Positions 1 to 7,600 of a stretch of 64,000 nucleotides of DNA are shown piece after piece. The stretch lies in the NCBI GenBank assembly GCA_024401395.1, contig JAKSLD010000001.1:218301-282300 (forward strand), in the 5' to 3' direction. The notes under the pieces were generated by a model, which made no database searches, was not told the DNA's origin, and worked only from the letters and a program-made list of their open reading frames with translations. Every line of letters starts with the position of its first letter. The stretch's first letter is position 1. Made by a program: the position numbers and the translations under genes. This DNA comes from Bacteroidales bacterium (lineage in GTDB: Bacteria; Bacteroidota; Bacteroidia; Bacteroidales; Marinilabiliaceae).

Positions 1-207
1 GACAGCCTCATGGACCATAGAGAAACAGCCGTTCAGCAGAGCCGACTCCTTCGCGCATACCTGAAGCTCTCCCGTGTACACATCGCTTGGACATTCCGTC
101 TGTTCTTCCTGTGCTTCAATAAACTGTTGCAATATAACCTTACAAGTAATTTCCCATCTATAACATTATATAACCTTTATAAAATGGGATACTTGGCGAC
201 AAAGTAT
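1..207. other. Left edge, no assignable gene
   Basis: No convincing gene is visible here. The minus strand is open from about position 160 to the left edge, but its only ATG is at 19, so it could be the start of a gene running off the window. The plus-strand frame that ends at 210 overlaps the folE promoter and has no family resemblance. The AT-rich stretch 140-207 is probably the upstream region of folE. Confidence 0.3.
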
Positions 208-215
208 TAACTTTG
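208..215 (+). promoter_or_regulatory. -7 box of folE-mrp promoter
   Basis: TAACTTTG matches the Bacteroidetes -7 consensus TAnnTTTG and lies 29 bases before the folE ATG. No good TTTG is seen at the expected -33 distance. It implies a leader of roughly 20-25 bases. Confidence 0.6.
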
Positions 216-244
216 CGCCCTAACAATAATAAATAATTAGCATC

Positions 245-868
245 ATGGCATTGGTGAAAAGCGCATCAGAGCTACAAGACGAGCGTAATATATACGACGA
301 GGAAAAGACAGCCAAACTCGCAGAACACTATAAGGCTATCCTCGAACTCCTTGGTGAGGACGTAAACCGCGAAGGTCTCATCAAGACACCTGTTCGCGTA
401 GCCAAAGCTATGCAGTTCCTTACCAAAGGGTACAAGGACGACCCCGAGGAAATCCTCAAAAGCGCAATGTTCAATGAGCCTTACCACCAGATGGTTGTGG
501 TAAAGGATATCGAGATATACTCAATGTGCGAACACCACATGCTCCCGTTTATCGGAAAGGCTCACATCGGATATATCCCTCGTAACTATATCACTGGCCT
601 CAGCAAGATTCCTCGAATCGTAGAGGCCTACGCTCGCCGTCTCCAAGTTCAGGAACGCCTCACAACCCAGATAAAGGAGTGCATCCAAAACACTCTCAAC
701 CCTCTGGGCGTAGCCGTAGTCATCGAGGCTCAGCATATGTGTATGCAGATGCGAGGCGTACAGAAACAGCACTCCTTTACCACAACGAGCGACTTCACTG
801 GCGCTTTCCGCGATAATCTCGCTACTCGTGAGGAGTTCTTCAATATCATAGGTCATAATATGCACTAA
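245..868 (+). CDS. folE: GTP cyclohydrolase I
   Basis: Converts GTP to 7,8-dihydroneopterin triphosphate, the first step of folate (and queuosine-type) pterin synthesis in the cytoplasm. The 207-residue length is normal for the family. The zinc site is complete: Cys95 and His98 in the CEHH motif and Cys166 in HMCMQMRG. The conserved [20 protein letters not shown] block follows the first zinc ligands. The ATG at 245 follows a -7 box by 29 bases. mrp starts 20 bases downstream, so the two are probably co-transcribed. The second folate gene in the window, folB at 31.3-31.7 kb, is unlinked. Confidence 0.97.
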   Translation: MALVKSASELQDERNIYDEEKTAKLAEHYKAILELLGEDVNREGLIKTPVRVAKAMQFLTKGYKDDPEEILKSAMFNEPYHQMVVVKDIEIYSMCEHHMLPFIGKAHIGYIPRNYITGLSKIPRIVEAYARRLQVQERLTTQIKECIQNTLNPLGVAVVIEAQHMCMQMRGVQKQHSFTTTSDFTGAFRDNLATREEFFNIIGHNMH

Positions 869-888
869 TAACAAGAAAATAATCAACA

Positions 889-1950
889 ATGGCATACTAC
901 CCACAGCTAGTTATCGATGCACTGAAGACGGTCATCCACCCGGAAAAGAAACAGGATATAGTTTCTCTCGATATGGTGGAGGACGATATCCGCATAAATG
1001 GTAAGAGGGTCTCTTTCAGCCTCATATTCGACCGACCAAACGACCCGATGGTCTCAACGTTAAAGCGTATGGCAACTCAGGCCATCAAGGCGCACCTCGG
1101 TGATGACTGTGAGATTGAGGGTAACATATTCGTAAAGATCCGCAAGAAGGAGGAGAAGGCTCCCGACCCTGTCTTGCCTGCCGTAAAGCATGTTATCGCA
1201 GTGGCTTCTGGTAAGGGCGGCGTAGGTAAATCTACCGTGACTGCTAACCTCGCTGTGGCTCTCGCCCAAAAGGGTTTTAAAGTCGGCTTGCTCGATGCTG
1301 ATATCTTCGGCCCTTCTATACCTATTATGTTCGATACCGTAGAGGCTCGTCCTCTCCTCGCAGAAGGCTCTACTGAGGAGAAACAGCTTATAGAACCTAT
1401 CGAGAAGTATGGCATTAAGATGCTGAGTATCGGCTATTTCGTCGATCCCGATAGCGCTATCGTATGGCGTGGCAGTATGGCTTGCAATGCCTTAAAGCAG
1501 CTGGTAACGGATACCGCTTGGGGCGATCTTGATTACCTCCTCATCGATATGCCTCCTGGTACTAGCGATATCCATATCTCTCTGGTGCAGCTCATCAACC
1601 TCACAGGAGCAGTCATCGTGTCTACCCCTCAGAAGGTCGCCCTCGCCGACGCTACTAAGGGTATCAATATGTTCCAGAACGACAAGATAAATGTTCCTAT
1701 CCTAGGCATCGTCGAGAATATGGCATACTTCACCCCAGCAGAATTGCCGGATAATAAGTATTATATCTTCGGCAAGGACGGCGCAAAGAGCTTGGCCGAA
1801 AAACTGAATGTCCCTTTCCTCGGTCAGATTCCTCTGGTACAGTCTATCCGCGAAAATGGCGACACCGGTACTCCTGCCGCTTTGGATGCAAATAGCCCGA
1901 CAGGTAAAGCCTTCGCCGAACTGGCCGACAAACTTTCTCGTAGCATCTGA
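889..1950 (+). CDS. mrp: Mrp/ApbC-type P-loop Fe-S carrier ATPase
   Basis: A 353-residue Mrp/NBP35-family protein, expected to carry or insert Fe-S clusters in the cytoplasm. An N-terminal MIP18/DUF59-like domain (about 1-90) is joined by a charged linker to a P-loop domain with the deviant Walker A GKGGVGKST (109-117 region) and the DMPPGTSD block. The C-terminal CxxC that bridges a cluster in the classical proteins is absent: this region reads TPAELPDNKYYIFG, and the only cysteines are Cys74 and one in SMACNALKQ. My recollection is that Bacteroidetes homologues share this. It follows folE by 20 bases and is closed by a terminator at 1981. Confidence 0.93.
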   Translation: MAYYPQLVIDALKTVIHPEKKQDIVSLDMVEDDIRINGKRVSFSLIFDRPNDPMVSTLKRMATQAIKAHLGDDCEIEGNIFVKIRKKEEKAPDPVLPAVKHVIAVASGKGGVGKSTVTANLAVALAQKGFKVGLLDADIFGPSIPIMFDTVEARPLLAEGSTEEKQLIEPIEKYGIKMLSIGYFVDPDSAIVWRGSMACNALKQLVTDTAWGDLDYLLIDMPPGTSDIHISLVQLINLTGAVIVSTPQKVALADATKGINMFQNDKINVPILGIVENMAYFTPAELPDNKYYIFGKDGAKSLAEKLNVPFLGQIPLVQSIRENGDTGTPAALDANSPTGKAFAELADKLSRSI

Positions 1951-1980
1951 TAGGATTCTATCCTGTCCTGATATATCACA

Positions 1981-2019
1981 ACAGCGCAGTGGCTTCAATG
2001 AACCACCGCGCTGTTTTTA
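1981..2019 (+). terminator. Terminator of folE-mrp
   Basis: Stem ACAGCGCAGTGG pairs with CCACCGCGCTGT with one mismatch, around a 10-base loop, and is followed by TTTTT. It lies 30 bases after the mrp stop codon. Confidence 0.85.
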
Positions 2020-2068
2020 TTTTCTCTATTCTCCGCCTCTTCCCCCCCCAACAAACCTATGTCAAAAC

Positions 2069-2130
2069 AAAAAAACTGCGAGCAACCTTATACTTCCCTT
2101 ATACTAGCCTTACACCTCTCTTATATTATC
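2069..2130 (+). repeat. Dispersed 11-bp-phased element, copy A
   Basis: A-tract, then head CTGCGAGCAAC at 2076-2086, then four 11-bp units in register: CTTATACTTCC, CTTATACTAGC, CTTACACCTCT, CTTATATTATC. The TTATAC-like core recurs exactly every 11 bases (2088, 2099, 2110, 2121). It lies downstream of the mrp terminator. Confidence 0.9.
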
Positions 2131-2157
2131 CGTCCCCCACCACATACCTCCCAATAT

Positions 2158-2218
2158 AAAAAACTGCGAGCAACCTTGTACTTCCCTTATACCAGACTTA
2201 TACCTCTTCTATACTCCC
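2158..2218 (+). repeat. Dispersed 11-bp-phased element, copy B
   Basis: A-tract, head CTGCGAGCAAC at 2164-2174, then CTTGTACTTCC, CTTATACCAGA, CTTATACCTCT and TCTATACTCCC in 11-bp steps. It is in tandem with copy A (head-to-head distance 88 bases, exactly eight units) and in the same orientation. Confidence 0.9.
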
Positions 2219-2253
2219 TAGAGTAAACTAAGAGTCCATTATCTCACTCTTGC

Positions 2254-2288
2254 TAGGAATTAGGAATTAGGAACTAGGAACTAGGAAT
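2254..2288 (+). repeat. Five tandem TAGGAAY heptamers
   Basis: Five contiguous 7-base units: TAGGAAT, TAGGAAT, TAGGAAC, TAGGAAC, TAGGAAT. A related array lies at 11809-11840, also downstream of a dispersed 11-bp element. Such arrays can change length by slippage. Confidence 0.9.
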
Positions 2289-2310
2289 GTTTACAAAAAT
2301 TCACATTTGA

Positions 2311-2347
2311 AATGCAGTTCGTCAAAGAAAAAATGCAGTTCGTCAAA
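2311..2347 (+). repeat. Direct repeat of a 16-17-mer, 21-base period
   Basis: AATGCAGTTCGTCAAA occurs at 2311-2326 and 2332-2347, that is two helical turns apart, about 120 bases upstream of the secreted-protein gene at 2464. The spacing would suit a dimeric operator, but no regulator is identified. Confidence 0.8.
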
Positions 2348-2463
2348 AATTTTGCTAAAAATATGCGTAAACCGTAACAAAACTAGGCCTTTAGCCGAAA
2401 AAGAGGACAAAACAAAAACAACAGAGATAAATAAACTATCTAAACATAAATCAAAAACTGGAT

Positions 2464-3057
2464 ATGAAGAATATCGTAATCACATTAGCATTGGCAGTTG
2501 CAATCATTACAGCAGCAATTGTTTTGGATCACAAGGCAGTAGATGCCTCAACTGAGCCAGCTATAGCAAAGACACTTATTAAGTGCGACGAGCAGGGTCG
2601 CGTGATTGAAGAGACAACTTTCACACTTCAGGCAAACTCATGGATCGAGTGCTCTCGCGCAACAAAGGAGTACGCCGACGAGTCTGTTACTCTCGTAAAC
2701 TACAAGAGCGCAAACGGCGAGTGGGTTCGCGTTTCTAAGCGTGTATGCCTCTACGACGATGAGAACCTCATCGCAGAGTCGACATATAAACCAAAGGATG
2801 GCGAGTGGTCTTTGACTAGCTCAGTATCATACGCCGACCTTTCAGCTAACGATATGTACGAAGATATGCTCTTCGACAAGGATGGCAACCTCATCATGTC
2901 AGCTCACTACCAAGACAACAACGGCGTAATCAGCGGCCTCACTAAAGAGGAGTTCGTTTACGACGGCGGTCTTAACCCTTGCAAGCGTATCGAGTACGCA
3001 TGGAGCGGTTCTGAGTGGCAGAAGACTGAAGAGCAGAGCCTCCAGTACGTACGCTGA
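2464..3057 (+). CDS. Secreted protein of unknown function (DUF3836-like)
   Basis: A 197-residue protein with an N-terminal signal peptide or anchor (hydrophobic residues 4-20, then LDHKAVDAS). The rest is a string of short beta-type segments of the pattern YDDENLIAESTYKP and FDKDGNLIMSAHYQ, each a hydrophilic turn followed by an aromatic strand, reminiscent of YD-like repeats. The layout resembles the Bacteroidetes DUF3836 family, but that assignment is from memory. It is probably exported to the periplasm or surface; no enzymatic motif is visible. The ATG at 2464 is chosen because the signal peptide starts there. It is monocistronic, with a terminator at 3124 and a repeat-rich upstream region. 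Confidence 0.75.
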   Translation: MKNIVITLALAVAIITAAIVLDHKAVDASTEPAIAKTLIKCDEQGRVIEETTFTLQANSWIECSRATKEYADESVTLVNYKSANGEWVRVSKRVCLYDDENLIAESTYKPKDGEWSLTSSVSYADLSANDMYEDMLFDKDGNLIMSAHYQDNNGVISGLTKEEFVYDGGLNPCKRIEYAWSGSEWQKTEEQSLQYVR

Positions 3058-3123
3058 AAAACAAAGCAACACTATAAGAAATAGTTTTTTGTTCCTGATA
3101 CAGAATATTGAGATGTGAGAATG

Positions 3124-3157
3124 CTCCTATTGCAATATCGCAATAGGAGTTTTTTTT
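3124..3157 (+). terminator. Terminator of the secreted-protein gene
   Basis: Perfect 10-bp stem CTCCTATTGC/GCAATAGGAG with loop AATATC and eight T. The end of the T-run merges into TATATTTG (3157-3164), a possible -7 box for the next gene. Confidence 0.95.
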
Positions 3158-3185
3158 ATATTTGTAAAAATAAATCAATGTAACT

Positions 3186-4136
3186 ATGAGTGACTTCAGA
3201 ACAACAGTAGATATCCCCCAGTCTAACTGGCAGATAACCGTCGGCGATGCAATCTTCTCTATGGGATCATGCTTCTCCGACGAAATAGCTTCGCGCCTCG
3301 AGCAACGGCAAATCAGCTGCTGTACTAACCCCTACGGCGTAGTCTATAACCCCTGGTCCCTCGAACGGCAAGTCGAACGAATCACGGATATGACAATGGA
3401 ATACCCTAACGTCGAAACAATAGAAAACGAAGGTATGTTTCATTCTCTCATGGCCCACAGCTCTCTTAGCGCCTCTACCAAAGAGGAACTCATCGACAAT
3501 CTGCGCCACTGGACCGCTAAAGCCAATGAAAAAATGAAAGCCGCCAGAATGATAATCCTCACATTCGGCACCGCTTGGGTATATAAATATATGCGCTTCG
3601 TCGTGGCCAACTGCCACAAACTGCCGGCTTCCGAATTCGACAGGGTGCGTATGTCTGTCAGCGAAGTCTCGCTCTCCGTCAGAAACACTATCAGAATGAT
3701 ACGCCAACTCAACGAAGACGCTCAGATAGTTCTTACAATCTCCCCTATCCGACACCTCAAGGATACTGCTCACGGCAATGCCATAAGCAAATCTACTCTC
3801 TTGCTCGGTCTGGAAGATGCCTTGATGAGAATATCTGATAATAAACTGAGCTACTTCCCTTCCTACGAAATTATACTAGATGACTTGCGCGACTACCGCT
3901 TCTACGCCTCAGATATGGTCCACCCTTCGGATGTCGCCGTGGATTATGTATTCGATAAATTTATGGATACTTACTTTAATGACCGCCTGAAACAATACGC
4001 TAAAGAGGGTAAGTCTCTATGGCAATTAATGAATCATAAACCAATGGGTTCACAATCTGAAAGGGACAGGCACTGCCAAATAGTAGCAGAAAAGCACAAG
4101 GAGTATTGCGAAAAATGGGGTGTCCCTTTTTTATGA
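3186..4136 (+). CDS. GSCFA-domain protein
   Basis: A 316-residue protein with the family-defining GSCFS motif at residues 27-31 (FSMGSCFSDEIASRL). The GSCFA family is common in Bacteroidetes, related in fold to SGNH/GDSL hydrolases, and has no settled function. Further blocks are NPYGVVYNPWSL, FGTAWVYKY, LTISPIRHLKD and a late MVHPSDVAVDYVFDKF, which may supply the Asp/His of a hydrolase triad (inference). There is no signal peptide, so it is probably cytoplasmic. The ATG at 3186 lies 22 bases after a TATATTTG box. No clear terminator is seen downstream. Confidence 0.88.
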   Translation: MSDFRTTVDIPQSNWQITVGDAIFSMGSCFSDEIASRLEQRQISCCTNPYGVVYNPWSLERQVERITDMTMEYPNVETIENEGMFHSLMAHSSLSASTKEELIDNLRHWTAKANEKMKAARMIILTFGTAWVYKYMRFVVANCHKLPASEFDRVRMSVSEVSLSVRNTIRMIRQLNEDAQIVLTISPIRHLKDTAHGNAISKSTLLLGLEDALMRISDNKLSYFPSYEIILDDLRDYRFYASDMVHPSDVAVDYVFDKFMDTYFNDRLKQYAKEGKSLWQLMNHKPMGSQSERDRHCQIVAEKHKEYCEKWGVPFL

Positions 4137-4310
4137 AACAATTTTTAGCTCTCAGACGTAAAGAGGGTTAAATAACGTTTATTCTGCACAGCTCTATTGC
4201 AGATTGCTTGTATTTGTTGTTTTGAAGTTATAATTTTACGTCCAACAACATTCCGCAGCAAGAAGTTGTTACTTCATAGCGTTGTTCTCACACATTTTAT
4301 TAGTTGTCTA

Positions 4311-6233
4311 ATGAAGTACATTCAGTTTGATAATGCCAAGCTGCCTAATCTAGAGTATTCTCTGTTCAAGGAGATCCTCCGTACAAACAGAGCAGGCGCT
4401 TACATGAGTACCAGCCTCACAGGCTGTAACACTAGAAAATACCATGGCCTATTGGTTTGCCCTCTCCCACAGCTAGGAGGTGACAGCTATGTCATGCTTT
4501 CGTCACTTCAGTGCTCAGTCGTTCAACACGACAAGACCTTCAATCTCGGTCTGCAGGAATACAAAGATGAGTATTTCGAGCCTAAGGGACATAAGTATAT
4601 GGTCGATTACACTGCCGACCCTACTACTAAATTGACCCACCGCGTCGGCGGCGTTGTCCTTTCTCAGGAGTTCATCCTCGCAGAAAACGAAAATCAGGTT
4701 TTAATCAAATATACACTTGAGGACGCTCATAGTGATACACTGTTGCGCCTCAAGCCATTCCTCGCTTTCCGTGAAATCCATCAGCTCACCCATGAGAATA
4801 TGGACGTAAACACTCACTATGACGAGGTTACTAATGGCGCAAAATTCTGCCTGTACAAAGGATTCCCTGACCTCTATATCCAGGCCAACAAGAAAGTTGA
4901 CTACATCGCTATGCCTGACTGGTACCGCAATGTAGAATATATAAAGGAGAGATACCGCGGTTACGACTTCCTCGAGGACTTGTACGTACCAGGTTATTTC
5001 GAATTCCCTATCAAAAAGGGCGAAAGCGTAGTCATCTCTGCTTCTCTTAACGAAGTTGCTACAAATACCCTTAAATCTAAATTCTCACGCGAGGTAAGCC
5101 GCCGTACTCCTAAGACTAGCTTGCAGAACCTCTTGGTAAATGCCGCACAGCAGTTCGTTGAGCGCCGCTCCGACAGCGTTATGCTCAAGGCTGGCTACCA
5201 CTGGAAAAATCCTCAAATGCGTGATATGTTCATCGCTCTCCCTGGTCTCGCTATCTATCAGGACGACAAGAAGGTTTACGGCGAAATATTTAACACCGCC
5301 CTCCCTAACCTACGCCGCCTCTACATCGAGCAGACTGCAATGAACAACACTTCAATAGATGTACCTCTCTGGTTCTTCTATTGCTTGAACGAACTCGAAA
5401 GATGGGAGCCTAAACTGATTAAGGTCGCTCAACACTACGACCTCATGAAGTCTCTCTTATATCTATACTGGAATGGCGTACCTGGCAAGATGCACAAGAT
5501 GGACAATGGCCTCATCTATGCTCGCGCCGAGGGACAACCTCAGACTTGGATGAATGCTAAGACCCGTAACGGATGGCTGGTAACTCCTCGCTATGGTTGC
5601 GCCGTAGAGGTCAACGCCCTATGGTATAATGCCATCGCTACAACTCTCGAGGTTGCCAAGAAACAGAAGGATAAGGATTTCATCGACGAATGGACCCCAC
5701 GCCTCGACTTGGTTGGCACTAGCTTCTTGCAGACATTCTGCAACAACCAGGCTTACCTGTATGACTACGTCGACGGCGACCATAAGTCTGGCTCCGTACG
5801 TCCAAATATGCTCATCGCAGCAGGCTTGAAGTTCAGCCCTCTTACTCGCGAACAGAAAAAGAATATTCTCGATATATGCACAAGAGAACTCCTCACTCCT
5901 AGAGGTCTTCGCTCTCTCTCTCCAAAGGACGAGAAATACCTTGGCGCTATCGAGGGCAATGAGGATCAGCGCGCTTTGGCTATCCACCAAGGTACAGCAT
6001 ATCCTTGGTTGCTCGGTTTCTATGCCGATGTGATGATCGAGGTTCATCGTAACAGTGGTATCGCCCAGTTGCGCCGAATCGTTGACGACTTCAATTCGGA
6101 AATCACAAACCACTGTATCGGTACCATCTCTGAGAGATACAACGGCAACCCTTCTCACCAAGGAAAGGGCGCTATCTCAATGGCTTGGAACGTAGCAGCA
6201 TTATTGAAACTTATGAAGATTATTGAGGGCTAA
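4311..6233 (+). CDS. Glycogen debranching enzyme (amylo-alpha-1,6-glucosidase type)
   Basis: Expected to remove alpha-1,6 branch stubs of glycogen in the cytoplasm. The 640-residue product has an N-terminal beta domain (GDE_N; from TNRAGAYMSTSLTGCNTRKYHGLL) and a C-terminal (alpha/alpha)6 barrel (GDE_C) with LPGLAIYQDDKKVYGEIF, ARAEGQPQTWMNAK and LGFYADVMIEVHR, typical of the GH133/archaeal-type debranching enzymes. The frame is open upstream to 4197, but homologues begin at the MKYIQFDN sequence, so 4311 is taken as start. It is the first gene of a tight plus-strand operon: the GT4 gene follows 41 bases later, then GH57 and phosphorylase. Confidence 0.92.
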   Translation: MKYIQFDNAKLPNLEYSLFKEILRTNRAGAYMSTSLTGCNTRKYHGLLVCPLPQLGGDSYVMLSSLQCSVVQHDKTFNLGLQEYKDEYFEPKGHKYMVDYTADPTTKLTHRVGGVVLSQEFILAENENQVLIKYTLEDAHSDTLLRLKPFLAFREIHQLTHENMDVNTHYDEVTNGAKFCLYKGFPDLYIQANKKVDYIAMPDWYRNVEYIKERYRGYDFLEDLYVPGYFEFPIKKGESVVISASLNEVATNTLKSKFSREVSRRTPKTSLQNLLVNAAQQFVERRSDSVMLKAGYHWKNPQMRDMFIALPGLAIYQDDKKVYGEIFNTALPNLRRLYIEQTAMNNTSIDVPLWFFYCLNELERWEPKLIKVAQHYDLMKSLLYLYWNGVPGKMHKMDNGLIYARAEGQPQTWMNAKTRNGWLVTPRYGCAVEVNALWYNAIATTLEVAKKQKDKDFIDEWTPRLDLVGTSFLQTFCNNQAYLYDYVDGDHKSGSVRPNMLIAAGLKFSPLTREQKKNILDICTRELLTPRGLRSLSPKDEKYLGAIEGNEDQRALAIHQGTAYPWLLGFYADVMIEVHRNSGIAQLRRIVDDFNSEITNHCIGTISERYNGNPSHQGKGAISMAWNVAALLKLMKIIEG

Positions 6234-6274
6234 ACCTCATTTTGTGTAATTGTAATAACTATAAACACAACTAT

Positions 6275-7567
6275 ATGAGAGTATTAATGTTTGGTTGGGA
6301 GTTCCCACCTCACATTTCAGGTGGTTTAGGTACTGCGTGTTACGGTCTGACACGTGGCATGTCGTCTATCCCAGATCTCGACGTCAAGTTCGTAGTACCT
6401 AAAGCTTGGGGCGATGAGGATAAAAGTAAGGTGGAGGACATCATTGGAGCCAATAATATCTCTGTTAATGGTAAGCGATTGAGAGTTTCTCACTTCAGCA
6501 AGCAACTCGACTATGTTGAGGTGGAATCTAAACTCGTCCCTTATGTTGATCCAGAAGATTACTGGAGACTGCGTTCTCTACAGGTTGGTGAAACTTTCCG
6601 TTTCTTGCAGACCGACCATGAGGGCAAATTCCATTTCACTGGAAAATACGGCACCACATTACTCGAAGAGATTCGCAATTACGCTATTATTGCGAACATT
6701 ATTGCACAGGACAACGACTTCGATGTCATTCACGCTCACGACTGGTTGACCTATCCTGCTGGTATCGCTGCCAAGGAGGCTACAGGCAAACCTCTCGTAG
6801 TTCACGTTCACGCTACAGATTTCGACCGTTCAGGCGGTAGCGTAAACCCTGTAGTTTACGACATCGAGCGTAGAGGTATGCACGCTGCTGATAAGGTTAT
6901 CACAGTATCTAACCTCACCCGTAATATTGTAATCGAAAAATATGGCGTCCCAGCAGAAAAAGTCGTTACCGTCTATAACGCTGTAGACCCATTGAAGAAA
7001 GAATATACAGGCTTCGGACCTAAGACTATCGACGAGAAGATCGTTACCTTCCTCGGTCGTATCACAATGCAGAAGGGTCCTGAGTATTTCATCGAGGCCG
7101 CCCACAAGGTTCTCCAAAGAATGCCTAACGTCCGCTTCGTAATGGCAGGTTCAGGTGATATGATGGAGAAGATGATCCGACGAGCAGCTAGCCTCAAAAT
7201 AACTGACAGATTCCATTTCACAGGCTTCTTGAGAGGTCAGGACGTATACCAGATGCTCAGCATGTCGGATTTGTACGTGATGCCTTCCGTTTCCGAACCT
7301 TTCGGCATCTCTCCTCTGGAAGCTATGCAGAGCAATGTTCCGGTCCTTATCTCTTATCAGTCCGGCGTATCCGAAATCTTGAAATACGCTATCAAGACCG
7401 ATTTCTGGGATATCGACGCTATGGCTGACGCTATGTACGGCGTGCTCAACTATCCATCTCTCCAGAATTTGTTCGCTAAATACGGCAAAGAGGAGGTTGA
7501 TTCTCTTAAGTGGGAGAACTCAGCAGTCAAGATTAAACAGATTTACGACTCAGTAGTTCGTCATTAA
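6275..7567 (+). CDS. GT4 glycosyltransferase, glycogen synthase-like
   Basis: A 430-residue GT-B glycosyltransferase. The N-terminal half opens with LMFGWEFPPHISGGLGTACYGL, the starch-synthase-like acceptor and glucose-nucleotide loop (here GGLG). The C-terminal GT4 domain has FLGRITMQKGPEYFIEA and the E-x7-E signature in SVSEPFGISPLEAMQ. Position between a debranching enzyme and GH57/phosphorylase genes points to glycogen elongation, which is inference from context; the sugar donor cannot be read from the sequence. The longer frame starting TTG at 6242 gives an implausible CNCNNYKHNY leader, so the ATG at 6275 is preferred. No glgC or glgB is present in the window. Confidence 0.88.
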   Translation: MRVLMFGWEFPPHISGGLGTACYGLTRGMSSIPDLDVKFVVPKAWGDEDKSKVEDIIGANNISVNGKRLRVSHFSKQLDYVEVESKLVPYVDPEDYWRLRSLQVGETFRFLQTDHEGKFHFTGKYGTTLLEEIRNYAIIANIIAQDNDFDVIHAHDWLTYPAGIAAKEATGKPLVVHVHATDFDRSGGSVNPVVYDIERRGMHAADKVITVSNLTRNIVIEKYGVPAEKVVTVYNAVDPLKKEYTGFGPKTIDEKIVTFLGRITMQKGPEYFIEAAHKVLQRMPNVRFVMAGSGDMMEKMIRRAASLKITDRFHFTGFLRGQDVYQMLSMSDLYVMPSVSEPFGISPLEAMQSNVPVLISYQSGVSEILKYAIKTDFWDIDAMADAMYGVLNYPSLQNLFAKYGKEEVDSLKWENSAVKIKQIYDSVVRH

Positions 7568-7577
7568 TACTTTTATC

Positions 7578-7589
7578 TAACAACGTAAA
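7578..7589 (+). promoter_or_regulatory. Repeated leader motif before GH57 gene
   Basis: AACAACGTAAAT occurs here, 11 bases before the ATG of the GH57 gene, and again at 8999-9010 directly before the phosphorylase ATG. It is an identical 12-mer in two intercistronic gaps of one operon, possibly a translation-enhancing A-rich leader. Confidence 0.5.
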
Positions 7590-7600
7590 TTAAGAAGAAA

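Larger units (their letters stand above)
2020..2463. other. Gene-free, repeat-rich intergenic stretch
   Basis: This stretch of about 440 bases between the mrp terminator and the next gene has no credible coding region. In order it holds two copies of the 11-bp-phased dispersed element (2069-2130 and 2158-2218), five tandem heptamers (2254-2288), a directly repeated 16-17-mer (2311-2326 and 2332-2347) and an A-rich leader. No perfect TAnnTTTG box was found before the gene at 2464. Confidence 0.8.

Noticed and set aside
1..160. Minus-strand open frame running off the left edge (reads LQQFIEAQEEQTECPSDVYT).
   Set aside because: No ATG except at position 19, no recognised family and no clear promoter; too little sequence to call a gene.
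2088..2126. TTATAC hexamers every 11 bases read as a cluster of sigma-70 -10 boxes.
   Set aside because: Bacteroidetes vegetative promoters use TAnnTTTG, and the hexamers are part of the phased repeat found at many sites without downstream genes.
2069..2218. Copies A and B considered as a small CRISPR array.
   Set aside because: No constant repeat of 24-37 bases with unique spacers; periodicity is 11 bases and copies are scattered singly elsewhere.
4197..4310. Upstream extension of the debranching enzyme frame.
   Set aside because: The extra 38 residues are non-homologous and start with no suitable context; the conserved start is the ATG at 4311.
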